Source of the DNA: Porpolomopsis calyptriformis
Taxonomy: Eukaryota; Basidiomycota; Agaricomycetes; Agaricales; Hygrophoraceae
Direction of reading: 5' to 3'
DNA length: 64,000 nt
NCBI GenBank assembly: GCA_951640195.1
Contig: OX621174.1
Location: 1,178,001-1,242,000 of the forward strand
The notes under the pieces were generated by a model, which saw only the letters and a program-made list of their open reading frames with translations, did no database searches and was not told the DNA's origin. Below, in pieces: positions 22,127-35,075 of this stretch; positions within the stretch are counted from its first letter, which is position 1; every line of letters begins with the position of its first letter. The translations under genes were made by a program, and so were the position numbers.

Positions 22127-25100
22127 TCATTCATTCTTGATTCCCTCATCATTTGATATTCGTAACCTAGAGAGATTAGCAAGGTTGTCGAGCACGCCCA
22201 GAGTATTCGGATGGTGGGACCCCATGGACTTCTCGAAGGCGGCAAGGGCCTGCTTGCAGAGAGCCTCAGCCTCATCATATCGGCCTTGTGACTTGTAAAC
22301 GCTTGCGAGGTCGTCCACTGACACAAGCGTATGTGGGTGATCAGAACCCAGGTGCGCCTCGCGGCCAGCTAATGCTCGCTTGTGAAGTGGCTCAGCCTCA
22401 TCGTATCGGCCTTGTGAGAAGTAAACGCCTCCGAGGTCGTTCGCCAACTTAAGCGTGTCTGGGTGATCAGAACCCAGGTGCGTCTCGCGGCCAGCTAATG
22501 TCCGCTTGTAGAAAGCCTCAGCCTCGTCATATCGGCCTTGTGACTTGTAAACGCTTGCGAGGTCGTTCACCAACGCAAGCGTACCCGGGTGATCACAACC
22601 CAGATACGTCTCATAGCTAGCTAATGCCCGCTTGAAGAGTGGCTCAGCCTCATCATATCGGCCTTGGGACTCGTAAACGCTTCCGAGGTTGTTTAGCGAC
22701 CTAAGTGTGGATGGGTGATTGGAACCCAGACGCGTCTCGCGGCTCGCTAATTCCCGCTTGCAGAGTGTCTCAGCCTCATCGTATCGTCCTTGGAAGAAGT
22801 AAACGCCTCCGAGGTGGTTTACCGACGTAAGGGTGGCTGGATGATCCGAACCCAGATGAGTCTCACGGCCAGCTACTGCCCGCTTGTAGAGAGTCTCGGC
22901 CTCGTCGTATCGGCCTTGTGACTCGTAAACGCTTGCGAGGTTGTTTACTGATATAAGCGTGTCTGGGTGATCACAACCCAGATGAGACTCGTAGCTAGCT
23001 AATGCCCGCTTAAGGAGTGGCTCAGCCTCATCATATCGGCCTTGCAACTCGTAAACACTTCCGAGGTTGTTCACTGACGCAAGCGTATCTGGGTGATCGG
23101 AACCCAGATGCACCTCGCGGGCAGCTAATACACGCTTGCATAGTGTCTCAGCCTCGTCGTATCGGCCTTTGGACTTGTAAAGATACGCAAGGTTGTTTAC
23201 CGACATAAGCGTGTCTGGGTGATCGGAACCCGGATGTATCTCGTAGCCAGCTAATCCCCACTTGTAGAGACTCTCAGCCTCATCGTATCGTCCTTGCGAC
23301 TCGTATACGCCGGCGAGGTTGTGTACCGACATAAGCGTATCTGGGTGACCGGAACCCAGATGTGTCTCATAGCCAGCTAATCCCCGCGTGTAGAGCGTCT
23401 CGGCCTCATCGTGTCGTCCTTGTGACTCGTAAACACCTGCAAGGTTGTTTACCGACCAAAGTGTGTCTAGGTGATCGGAACCCAGATGAGTCTCGTAGCC
23501 AGCTAATCCCCGCTTGAAGAGTGTCACAGCCTCATCATATCTCCCTTGTGACTCGTAGACACCTGCGAGGTTGTTCACTGAAGTAAGGGTGTCTGGGTGA
23601 TCGGAACCCAGATAGGTCTCGCGGCAAGCTAATGCCCGCTTGTATAGGGTCTCAGCCTCATCGTATCGTCCTTGTGAGAAGTGAACAAACGCGAGGTTGT
23701 TCACTGACGCAAGGGTGTCTGGATGATCGGAACCCAGATGTGTCTCGCGGCCAGCTAATGCCCGCTTGAGGAGTGGCTCAGCCTCATCGTATCGGCCTTG
23801 AGACTGGTAAACGCTTCCGAGGTTGTTTACCGACATAAGAGTGGATGGGTGATGGGAACCCAGATGCGTCTCGTAGCCAGCTAATCCCCGCTCGAAGAGT
23901 GTCACGGCGTCATCGTATCGTCCTTGTGACTTGTAAACGCTTGCGAGGTTGTTTACCGACATAAGGGTGGACAGATGTTCGCATCCGAACTTCGTTTCAT
24001 ATGCTTCAAGGACTTGCTTCCACCAAAGCTCGGCATCACCGTATCTTCCCCGGCTCCTTAAATAGGATGCCATCCTCGCATTTGAGTCAACGAGTTCAAG
24101 GTTCGTACCGTACTTGCCATTCCACCACCGATTCAACGATCGTAAATGTGGCAAAAACTCTTCGCATTCAGCCCACCGCTGCGGCAATTCGGGGTCTTGT
24201 ATGTGTCGAAACGCGCCACAAATGAGTGAGACTGATGATCGAAGCCATTCCTGAGACGTGTCTTCCTTCTTCACGCTCTCGTGCCTTATAAATTGGATCA
24301 AACCATGAATCCACAGTGAACCGTTCCGCTCTGTAGATCGATATTCCAGCAAAGACAGCGCTTGTAGTGTCTGTAAAGCCCTCCGGAAGTTGGCCGTAGA
24401 GCAAATCAAGGCAATCAATGAATGAAACTTGGGGAGTACGGGTTGAGATAGTGTATCCTCTGGTGGGTACTGTGGGTGCGACCACTCTTTGGCCCCTTCG
24501 ATGAGCATCCCAACCGGGATATTTTCTGGGTCGAGGAAAGAAAGGATTTTGAACAGATTACTGGTATCGATAGATTCTTCTTGCAGTTGTTTGAATTGTC
24601 TAGTGAACGTAGTTGCTACCGATCGCTCCTGGTATGTAGTCAAGTCATTCTCCCATTCGACAACCTGTGATTCCAACCAATAACAATTGAGTATAATATG
24701 AGCAATACTGAACTGCATATGAACCTACATCTAGTTTTTCATCGCCTATGTACATTTCGTACATTTCATCCAGAGTGGTGTGATTCTGTCTCATAAAAGA
24801 TGCCGCTTGGACAACGGCAAGAGGAAGCCGACCAACACATTCGATCAATTCTTCGGCACGGCTTAATAGAGAAGGTGTTACCGTTTCCATATTCACGCCA
24901 GCGTCTTCTAAAAGAAGGTTTGCGGAGTCGCGTGGCCCAAGAGGACGGATTTCGAGTATGGCATTCTGGTTCCTTGTGGTGGTTAACAGGGCCTCAGCAA
25001 CGTCGACTGTCTGGGTCATGAAGACAATGTTGCCTCGAACATTTCTGCGAGGAAGATGCGTCTGAAAAAAATCAATCGAACTCCTTTCGACGTTGTCGAA

Positions 25101-25695
25101 AACGAGAAGCCAATCGTCTAGAGCATCTTCTAACCACCGTCGAGCTGCAGTCAGTTTCGCATCTTGTTCCTGCAGGTGGCGATCGGGATGATTTATGACA
25201 TCGAGAACATTCGCAAGGCCATCCTTCAGTTTGTCGACACTGGTAGCTGATATCCAGAATATGTAAAAGTATTGGCCTTGATCGTATGATACCTTGGCGT
25301 AATGCAACATCAGCTGCGATTTGCCCACACCGGGCATTCCATATATGGCACAACGGCTTGGTCCATCGTTCGGCGCATTGGTCAGAGCATTCCGTAAGAA
25401 CTCTACTTGTTCATCTCTTCCAGTAAAGTGGATGGAGAGGCGATCCGTGGGGGAATCATTGATGGAACGTCGTGATAACGATCCGCGATCTAGTTGATGA
25501 CGGAAGTTAGAGATATCGAAGAGGCAGGATCAGAAATCGCTTTGCGGAGGAGCAGATACGAAATGATCATCGCAGTGCCAACTCACCTTGTGGATTGCCC
25601 TGATAGTTTGTAATGTTGATGTTGACCTGATCACGCCCACTAAAGTTGACTGTGCTGTCCTGGATATGAGTCGGAAGTAAAGAAGTGGTGGTCAT
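22127..25695 (-). CDS. NLR-like NB-ARC/TPR protein, copy A
   Basis: Three exons (25695-25587, 25489-24729, 24664-22127) give 1135 aa. Exon 1 encodes a short Asn-rich motif (DSTVNFSGRDQVNINITNY). Exon 2 is the NB-ARC core: TGRDEQVEFL, Walker A GMPGVGKSQ, Walker B WLLVFDNVE and GLPL-like GRLPLAVVQ. Exon 3 holds a helical linker (FKILSFLDPENIPVGML, then an IRHES region) and about 15 TPRs of 42 residues (ETHLGSDHPDTL, SVNNLA, SQGRYDEAE). Such STAND proteins are fungal NLRs thought to oligomerise on ligand binding. Here the RNBS-B motif reads FMTQT where sister copies have FTTRT, so the sensor arginine is missing. The frame is fully open. Confidence 0.9.
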
Positions 25696-26349
25696 GATGG
25701 TAGTGGGGTGAAAGATGAACTCTGGGCGCTCTTATCTGATGGGTATCCAATTCGGGAACCCATTTTGCTTGTAAGGTCTACCATACTCTCCGTTTTATTT
25801 CCCAACTGTCGGTACCTGTGATTGTGGCTGTAGGCGTCGAGTGGGGGACCATGCAAAGTCAGAAACTATCAACTCTGTGTCCCTTGCAGTTCACATTTGG
25901 ACCGCGACAAAATAAAACCTACATTGCTAATTTATGTGAAGACCGGGTGGTTTCCATCCATCCTTAAGGTAACATGGAGCAGTTCTCTTGCATGTACGTC
26001 GCGCTGATGAACCGGGGAGACTGCTGATGTCGAAAATGCAATCAAATTTCTTCATAACAATGACTTTGTCTTCGGCGACTTATAGAGTCCAAATATCTTG
26101 GTACGAAAAGAGGATGACGGCCGGAGAGCAGTGTTGGTTGATTTGATCGGTGTGGAAGAGTTGGCATTGCGAGATATCCTGTGGGTGGGGTGAATAGGTA
26201 ACACCCTTGGCCACCTGATTTAAGACCAAATGGCCTTATTCACGATCTCTTTTGGGCACCGAATCAGCAGAGCCCGTTACTTGTGTGTTTCAATGGCGCA
26301 TCCTCGTTCCATCGTCTGAGCGGCTAACCCATCAATGGTCCAAGGCACA
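25696..26349. other. Promoter region of NLR copy A and 3' flank of TEL2
   Basis: No gene is seen. TEL2 (-) ends at 26350 and copy A (-) starts at 25695, so this is a head-to-tail spacer. Confidence 0.5.
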
Positions 26350-29300
26350 TCACCTGATGTCAACCATCGATCTTCCCCATCTTGACGTCAACTCATCCAC
26401 CTTAAGCAGAACCCCAGCGGCCGCTCTCCTCAACTTCACTTCCTGTGCCCCCCCACTACCAACCATCCTTGCCCCCTTCTCCAAACGGGCAAACACCATG
26501 CCGGCCCACTCTCCAACACCAAGTACCAACGACGTATGATCCAGGCCGATCACCCGTCCTCCGTCCACCTCAAGACACCCGTCTAGCACGGTGAGCGCCA
26601 ATTCCAAACCAGCACTCAACACCGCCGCCTCCTTCTCCTCTTGGCTTCCACCCACCCAACGGCTGCCGGAACTATCCACATCCTCGTCGTCGTCGTCCTT
26701 CCCCTGCGAAACGGGCCTCGTACCCAATGTAACCGCCACCTCCAATGCATCTGGGGCTACCAGCGCCAACCACTCTGGCGCGTTCCGCGCAGCATGGACG
26801 AGAACGGCTAGCGTGGCCAGAAAATGCGCCAGCACCATCGGGTTGAGAATCAGACCCGTGCCAGACGCATGGTACCGGTGCAGCGGCTCCAGATCCGCCG
26901 TCCGTTCTTCCCGCGTTTGCTCGTCGCGGAGAAAAAGCCAGAATCGGTTAATGAGTGGGGCTATGAAAAACTCCGCGGCGACTTCCGTGAACGTCGTCGT
27001 GGAGCTCGGTGGAGTCGATCTGACCGCAACAACGGCGGGGCTCTCGCAGCCGCGGTGAGTGGTCTCCAACTCCGTAACTTTGGCCGGCTGACGTATACGA
27101 AGGCGCCTTTCTCGGACAAGATCAGGTGCCTTTTCGGCGCTGGCATCTTGTCCCCTGTCGATGGCATCACGAGTGATACCGCTCAGTACATGCCGAACGA
27201 CATCGCGGCCTTGGTTGCCCATTGTGAGGTACTTCTGATGCAGTGCTGCAGGCAGAAGTTTGCTTGGGAAGGAAATGCGATTGCTGGGGATGGTTGTTGA
27301 AGGCAGTGGGAGTGATGCGAGTTCGCGTGCACCAAGAGCGAGGGCATTGAGTATCACAAAGCGTTGATTTATTGAGTACTGATTCTTGAAAAATTCTTCA
27401 ATAAGTGACCTGATGCAACAATAATCTGGTCAGACAACATACGGTCTCCGTAGATTAATACTCACGGCGCGGCCTTACGGGGACAGCAAGTCACGAGGGC
27501 GTTGACAGCACTCTGTCGCTTGGTCTCAAAGCTGTCAAGGTCGTAGTTATTTTGTAATCCAACAAAGCCATAGACCAAGTTAACCGCGTTTTCTTCTACT
27601 CGGAAAAGGCCATGCGTAAGGAATAATGAAATAAGAATGAGAAAAAAGAGTCATCACACGCACCGAGTTCAGTGCCATAATCCCTTTTTCTTCGGATCAA
27701 CACTTCAGCACAATTGAGTGCCATCTCGATCTTATCAGCTTCCTGGTTCGCATTGGTCTGCTGCAAACCACTCGTCCCGCGCACCATCTCACCCAGTTGG
27801 GCAAGGTAGACAGGCCGGTGGACTTTCTTTGTCCCCATGTTTAACGTCGGATCTTTCTCGATCTCATCTAGCTCCGACCGAGTGGGCGAGGGGGAGCGGG
27901 AGGAGGACGGAGAAGCGTATCCTGTGAGCGAATCATCAGAATCATGTCCTGCGGTCTCTTTTAACGCGAACGACGACGACAACGCCGCCGCTTCTGTCGA
28001 TAATGACTGCCGCCTATCATCCTTGACGGAAACGGGATCAGCGATGCCTCGGCCCTCGTCTCCGCCCACAGATCCAAGTCCCTCTTCCCCATCGGGCTCA
28101 TCGGGCTCATCAACATCAACATCCAAATCCACATCTACATCCCGAGCTTGAATCAGCTCCCTCACTTTCCTCGCCCATATTTTACCGGCATCGTCGTCGC
28201 CTTCCCAATCGCCAAAATCAAGCTTTCTCCCCGCACGTTGCGCGACCACCTCGGCTACCAACATCCCGCATCGCCGAACGGATTTATCCAAGTGGCTAAT
28301 ATACGTCCCGATGCCCGATATGAACGGAGAGGAGAGGGCGAGCGTGTTGACTTGCGGCGAAGGTTGAGGAAAATACGATACGGTCAACAGGAGCAAAGAA
28401 GTGAGATCTGTATTAAAAAAAACCGGATGATCAATTGATCCCTTCGAAACACGTAGTCCTTCGCGTACATTGATGTTTAGCAAACGAAGAGTGCTTTATT
28501 TGTGTGGAAGAGGACCATCTGTCGACGACTTTGTCGAGCAGGATGCTCAGGGCTTCGAAAGGCCGTCATCAGTCAAAACTTAAGGTGATGATCAGGACAA
28601 AAAAAAATTGGCACCTTCAATATCGATGTCCCCCTGATCACAGCCGGCAACCCAACAGACAAACATCCGACCCTGTCCTTGGTCCCATTCACGACCTAAC
28701 ATCAACGCAGACACGCACTCCCACAACTCTTCCCTTTCCACCTTCAACAAACCGATGATGTCGCGGAGCAAAAGTGCTTCTCGTTTCACCCGCGCCCGTT
28801 GTTCTCGCGAAGGATCCAGACCGGTTTCCGGTCCCGATCCCGACTGCGACAATGACAGCGACGAAAACAGAGAGGCAACTATTGCCTGTAGGGTTAGAGA
28901 GGAAGAGAGCGAGCTGATGGTGTCGGAGAATAGGGCGGAGTACGCGTCGCGTTGGTCCTTGACCCGGAGCCTGCCACGGATGGTGGGGAGAGTGGTATGG
29001 AAGAATGAAGGTTGTGATCGTGCTGTTGGGGGTGTGGGTGGGAACACGCCGAGATTGACAAGTTTGGTCAGGAGGAAGATTAAAGAAGGAACCGTCTCTG
29101 AGGTAGATAGATGTCTCAATATTCCAAAAAACTATACATATGTCACCTACCCCGAGTCCGATTTGCAGATGACGAGAACATGAGAAACTCGGATCGCAAG
29201 CTGAGATTATTGAAATACGTCGCGTGTTCAAGCAACGGCGGGATGTCCTGATCAGCCTCCCCCTTCCCCTTTGCCCGCAAGGAAAAGAAGAAATTGGCCA

Positions 29301-29871
29301 CTTTCACAGGTACCGCGACCACATCACGAACACAATCCTCCCACGAGGGGGAGGACCTCCTTGCAGCAGAAGCGGAAGTGGAAGGTACATGGTCGACGTC
29401 GCTGGAGGAGACTACGGCGGTATATAACCTGTCGATCGGGTACTCCTGCACGAGACGCACCAGAATATGTACCGAGAAGGCGGACAGCGGCACGGAGAGG
29501 ACGGTCTCATACGCGAGCAAGGCGACCTTGCCAGCCTGAGGAAAAGAGGTGGAGGAGGAAGAACGAGTGTCCGGGCAGAAATACTGCTCGAATAAAAAGA
29601 CATCTGCGCCTTCTTCATCTGCGAGGGACTCTTTCCATATCGGGGCTACGTGTTCAAGAAGCAGACGTTGGAGAACCGGGAGGTGTCTTTGTAGGGGGAG
29701 GTGGGCCGCTCGGGGTAGAGGATTGACATTGAACCGTTTGAACTTGGGTGGGAGGAGGTTGAGAGCGTCGAGAGGAGCGGCGAGAAGAGAGAGGAGGGTG
29801 AAGACGTCCGGGATTGGTGACTGAAGGCGATTGAGGATTTGTTTGATAGCGGACTGAGCTCGATCAGACAT
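26350..29871 (-). CDS. TEL2: TEL2/TELO2, PIKK maturation and telomere-length regulator
   Basis: Six exons in transcription order: 29871-29151, 29097-28615, 28552-28469, 28407-27664, 27598-27466 and 27409-26350. They give 1074 aa. It is the core of the TTT chaperone complex that matures TOR, ATM and ATR kinases. The conserved C-terminal family domain is clear: IKHSSFAKHQYLTSLLLL, GIGTYISHLDKSVRRCGML, VAEVVAQRAGRKLDFGDW, then VNLVYGFVGL and SLIEEFFKNQYSINQRFVIL followed by NALALGAREL. An acidic, Ser-rich insert (DVDVDEPDEPDGEE) follows GDW. All introns are GT-AG. It lies between NLR copies A and B on the same strand. Confidence 0.9.
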
Positions 29872-30196
29872 GAATGGTATTATGTAATATACTTCCTCAA
29901 TTATTTGAGTGTGCAAAACATGTCTTGTCACCTTTACGATACCTCTACAAGAATACTTGCTTCTGACCCATCCCAGGTGGCAGTATTGAAGACGGTGGTG
30001 ATGCAAGGATCAAGAGGATCATCGAATGGGAAAGAGAGAAACTTTTACTGTGCCATGAGGTAGAGATGCTTGCGAATAATAAGTAACTTACATCGAGAAG
30101 TGGAGACTCGACTCGCCACCGAGTTCTACATCTCGTTTAGCAGAAAACACTTCGGTGAGTTAGACTTCGCTTCGTCACGGAGGCAACTGTGACGAT

Positions 30197-32608
30197 TAGA
30201 GAATAGCAAGGTTCTCTCTTGCGATTCGAGTAATTGGATGGTGAGCCCCGATGGACTTCTCGAAACCGGCAAGGGCCCGCCTGTAGAGCATCTCAGCCTC
30301 ATCGTACCGGCCTCGTGACTTGTAAACGCCCGCGAGGTCGTTCACTGATGTAAGCGTGTCCGGGTGATCGGAACCCAGATGCGTCTCGCCCAGTTAATGC
30401 CTGCTTGTGGAGAGTCTCGGCGTCATCATATCGTCCTTGTGAGTTGTAAACGCATGCGAGGCTGTTTACCGACGTAAGCGTGTCTGGGTGATGGAAACCC
30501 AGGTGCGTCTCGCGGCCAGCTAATGCCCGCATGTGGAGTATCTCAGCCTCGTCGTATCGGCCTTGTAACCTGTAAACGCTTCCGAGGTCGTTTATGGACG
30601 CAAGTGTGTCTGGGTGATCTGAACCTAGATGCGTCTCGCGGCCGGCTAATGCCCGCCTGCAGAGTGGCTCACCCTCATCATATCGGCCTTGTGACTTGTA
30701 AACGCTGCCGAGGTTGTTTACCATCTTAAGCGTGGCTGGGTGATCCAGACCCAGATGGGTCTCACCGCCAGCTAATGCCCGCTTGTATAGTGTCTCGGCT
30801 TCGTCGCGTCGTCCTTGTGATAAATAAACGCCTGCGAGGTTGTTCATCGACGCAAGCGTGGGCAGATGTTTGCATCCGAACTTCGATTCATACGCTTCAA
30901 GGACTTGCTTCCGCAAAAATTCAGCATCACCGTACCTCCCTCGACTCTCCAAATACCGCGCCATCCCAGCATTTGAGTCAATTAGTTCAAAGTTCATACC
31001 ATATTCACTATTCCACCACCGACTCAGCGATCGTAAATGTGGCAAAAACGTTTCACATTCGGCCCACCGCTGTGGCGATTCGTGGTCTTGTATGCGTCGA
31101 AACGCGCCACAAATGAGTGAGACTGATGACTGAAGCCATTCGTGATACGTGTCTTCTTTCTTGGCACTCTCGTGCCTTATAAATCGGATCAAATCGTGAA
31201 TCCACAGAGAAGGGTCCCGCTCAGTGGATTTATACTCTGCTAGAGAGAGCGCTTGTAGTTTCTGTAAAGCCGTCCGGAATTTCGCGGTTGAGCAAATCAG
31301 GGAAACCAACGAACGAAACTCGAGGAATATATGAGAATCAGGTTCAGGTTGAGTTGGGGCATAGTCCACTGGGTACTGTGGGTACGACCACTCTTTGGCC
31401 CCTCGGATGAGCATCCCAACTGGGATATTTTCTGGGTCGAGGAAAGAAAGAATTTTGAACAGATTGCTCATATCCATAGATTCATCTTGCAATTTTTTGA
31501 ATTGTTTGGTGAATGTGGTTGCTACGGATTGTTCCTGGTATGGAGTCAAGTCATTCTCCCATTCGACAACCTACAATTTGCGGCCAATGAAGATTAAGTA
31601 CAGTATGAGCAATACTGAAGTGCATATGAACCTACATCTATTTTTTCATCGCCCATGTACATTTCGTACATTTCATCCAGAGTGGCGTGAGTCTGTCTCA
31701 TAAAAGATGCCGCTTGGACAACAGCAAGAGGAAGCCGACCAACACATTGGACTAATTCTTCGGCACGGCTTGATAGAGAAGGTGTTAAGGTCTCCATATT
31801 CACGCCAGCGTCTTCTAAAAGAAGATGTGCGGAGTCGCGTAGTCCAAGAGGGTGAATTTCGAGTGTGGAATTCTGATTCCGTGCGATAGTCACAAAGGCC
31901 TCAGCGACGTCGGCCGTCCGGGTCGTGAAAAGAATGTGGCCTTGAACATTTCTGCGGGGGAGGTGTGTCTGAAAAAAATCCATCGAACTCCTTTCGACGT
32001 TATCGAAAATGAGAAGCCAATTGTCGGGAGCGTCTTCTAACCATCGTCGGGCTGCAGCAAGTTTTGCATCTTGTTCTTGCAGGTGGCGATCTGGATGACA
32101 TATGACATCAAGAACATTCGCAAGTCCATCCTTTAGTTTGTCGACACTGGTAGCCGATATCCAGAAGATGTAAAAGTATTGGCTCCGACCGAATGATACC
32201 TTGGCGTAATGCAACACTAGTTGAGATTTTCCGACACCGGGCATTCCGTATATGGCACAGCAGCTTGGTCTATCGTTCGGGGCGTTGGTCAGAGCCTTCC
32301 GTAAGAAGTCTACTTGTTCGTCTCTTCCAGTAAAGTGGACGGAGAGACGACCAGTGGGGGAATCGTTGATGGAACGTCGTGATACTGGCCCGCGATCTGG
32401 TTGATGACTGAAGTCAGAGATATCGAAGAGGCAGGATCAGAAATCGCTTTGCGGAGCATAGACGAGATGATCATCACGGCGCTAACTCACCTTGCGGATA
32501 GCCATGATAATTTGTGATGTTTTGGTTCAAGTTCAAGTTGAACTGATCATGCCCGACAGAGGTGACCGTGCTGTCGTGTATTTGAGTTGGGGGTAAATGG
32601 GTGGTCAT
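30197..32608 (-). pseudogene. NLR-like NB-ARC/TPR gene, copy B, frameshifted near its 3' end
   Basis: Exons 32608-32491, 32396-31636 and 31570 onward have the same layout and 761-nt core exon as copy A. The open frame stops at 30299 (716 aa). About 30388 the sequence lacks two bases relative to sister repeats (CTCGCCCAG against CTCGCGGCCAG), which shifts the frame inside the fifth TPR. The original frame continues to a cap (FEKSIGAHHP...) ending at 30197. Motifs are intact: Walker A GMPGVGKSQ, Walker B WLLIFDNVE, FTTRT and GRLPLAVVQ. Only about five TPRs are present. A shortened product is possible, so it may still be expressed. Confidence 0.85.
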
Positions 32609-32842
32609 GATGGTGGTGTGGATGAACAATGCTGGGCACAGCATTATTGCCTTATGTGACTGATATCCAATTCGGGTAAGAATTAGCAATCTCGATCTGT
32701 ATTGAAAGGAACCTCTCAAAAAATCTTTTAAGTAATAATATAGGGAGTGGTGGAATGCCAAAACCCTCTCCAAAACGGTCTGAAGGTACCCATAAATACT
32801 CTGTTTTCTATGCTCTGAACGCGCAAAAAAATCTTTGCTCCA

Positions 32843-34647
32843 TCACGCCTTCTTCTTCTCAACCACCGACCGCTCACGTTCCGCCTCAAACACTTCCAAG
32901 CCCTTCAAACGCTCCGTCAACGTGGGATGCGAATGATGATACGCCGAGTACCTATCCATAAAATTAGCATTCGCTCATCAATATCCAGACGACGTACAGC
33001 CAATCGACCCAAACCGTCGACAAATTCTTCACATGCAGCGTGACCAGCGCCCGTCCGAGCCGGCCCCCCATACCCTTCATGTCCGGCGAGGCGAGTCGGT
33101 CTGGGAGCTCACACGCAAAGCGGTCCGCTTGAAACTCGAATCGGCGGCTGATGGCATTCATGCACAAGCCCACAAAGGATTCCAACGGTGTCAAGATCAT
33201 CTGTTTGTTTATTTAAATCAGTAATGTTTGAGTACAAATAAACGAGGGGAGGCAAACCTGGAAAAGCAAAAATGCGACGGCGGTAGGTGGGCGTGCGGCG
33301 ATGTGCTGGGGGAAGTCGAAGGCGCGGAGGAGGGGCGGGGCGTGCAGGAAGGCAGGGAAGAGGGCGAGGATGGTGAACACGTGAAACTGGCTCAGGCAGA
33401 GAAGTTTGAGCGGGTGGCGGAAGTACCAGTGGCCGAGCTCGTGGGCTGGATGGGTTTGTTTTTGTGCGGATGAGAGACATCTAAGTGAGGGGGCACAGGG
33501 TGTGGACATACCGAGGACGGCTTCTACTTCTTCTGGTTTGCTATGTTTGATCAAGGTATCAAAGATGACGATATGTTTACTCTAGATGGGAGTGTTAGTT
33601 CTGCTCTCTTTTTTATAAACAGCGACCGCGTCGTTTTTAAAAAAAAAGACTTACCCAAGGTAAGCCAAAGAAGTACGCGTTGCTGTGCGAGCTCCGTTTA
33701 GAACCGTCGATCTCGTACAGATGCTTGAGAGGGAATTTTAGCTTGGAGGCCAAGCTTTCGATTCTCGTGCGGAGGTCCCCCTCGCGAAGGGGGGAGAGCT
33801 TGTTGAAGAAGGGCTGGATGAGGGTGGGGTATATGATGACCATGATCAGTTGGAATACGATGCTGTTTTTCCCCCAAAGATTCAGTCAGTCATTGAAAGA
33901 AAAAAAAGGGTTATTTAACTTACAGGAAAGCCATGAGCCAAGGTACGAAGCGATCACCGGCCCACTTGAAGATGTAGAGGAAGATGGCAAGGAAGGGTGC
34001 ACCGATGACGAATCCGATCGCCCACCCCTTGGAGGTATCGGCGATGAAGAGACCTTGGGTCGTCTTGTTGAACCCGTGCTTCTCTTCCAGAACGAACGTG
34101 TGGTAGACGGAGAGCGGAAGGGACGGGATGGAGGATAGGATGAAGACGAATCCGGCGAAAACCACAGATTGGGAGATCTAGAGGGACGATGAGCGAGCTT
34201 TAAGTGCAGGAAGAGTGGTAGACTGGCCTCATATTCTGAACCATACCCAAACATCGCCAACGCCCGTCCAGCAAGAGCCCAGGACCAAGCATAAAAACCC
34301 ATGTGGAGCATGGCAGAACTCAAGCATTGGTCGTACAACCCGGTCACGAAGGCAAACTTGGCCTTGTCCTTGCCATATTTTTGCGACTTTTCGAATACCT
34401 CGGGGGTGAAGTGTCCCGCGAGCACGGCGGGAGGCTCTGTTTTGGAATATTGCGGGAACTGACGGAGCCTTCATGAATGGTCAGCATGTGCTAGCTATGT
34501 TGAAGAACGAACGAACAGGAGATATGACTCGAAGATGGTAACAGCCCAAGTGAACGCCTGGACGTAAAGCTTCCAATCGATAGGCTCTACGGCAACGAAG
34601 GCAAGACGATGCTGCAAATGAGTGAGCTGTGAATGCAAGAAATCCAT
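32843..34647 (-). CDS. STE24: CAAX prenyl protease 1 (Ste24)
   Basis: Eight exons in transcription order: 34647-34517, 34468-34228, 34177-33924, 33862-33655, 33581-33512, 33445-33258, 33200-32998 and 32951-32843. They give 467 aa. It is a zinc metalloprotease of the ER and inner nuclear membrane that trims CAAX proteins such as the mating pheromone. The zinc motif is AHELGHW, the third-ligand region is RRFEFQADRFA, and the active side includes NAYFFGLPW. EEKHGFNKTT and YSAYHHSHPTLTERL are family signatures. The intron after GYGSEYE is GC-AG (gccagt). The last intron uses gtacgt, which alone restores LYSAYHHSHP. Confidence 0.95.
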
Positions 34648-35075
34648 TTCGACGAACGACGTGGTACAAGTTAACCGTCTTTAGTAATTTGGCTGGGACC
34701 AAATGTTACCTCAGTAAAGTCAAGAAATCACGTTGAATCGACTAAAGTCCGTCAAATATCCTTGTTCAGTAAGAAAATTTAGTCGTGCTCAGTGCAAGGC
34801 GTTATTAGAAAATGTCGCTAAATAGTCTGGCAATAGTCGGATTATTTAGTGTACCGGGAAATAGGTCTGGCCCCAAAAATTCACCAGCAAATTTCCATTC
34901 ACGCAGCGTGAATTAGAGCAAATTTGCTGGGAATCACGCGGGACTGAAAGTTTATTTTGCGCAAATTTGCCTGTGAAATACGGTGAAATAGGGCAAATTT
35001 GCGTTGATATCGCCTCGACATTGGCTTGTACAATTCTATAATCTACCATTTATTCTACTCCGATTCCTCTGGTGT

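Noticed and set aside
22127..24718. A single 863-codon gene for NLR copy A
   Set aside because: This is only the last exon plus intron read-through. The NB-ARC core and exon 1 join upstream with correct phases, and the same structure is found in the other four copies.
26591..28151. Plus-strand ORFs opposite TEL2
   Set aside because: They are antisense shadows of GC-rich TEL2 exons and have no motif or splice support.
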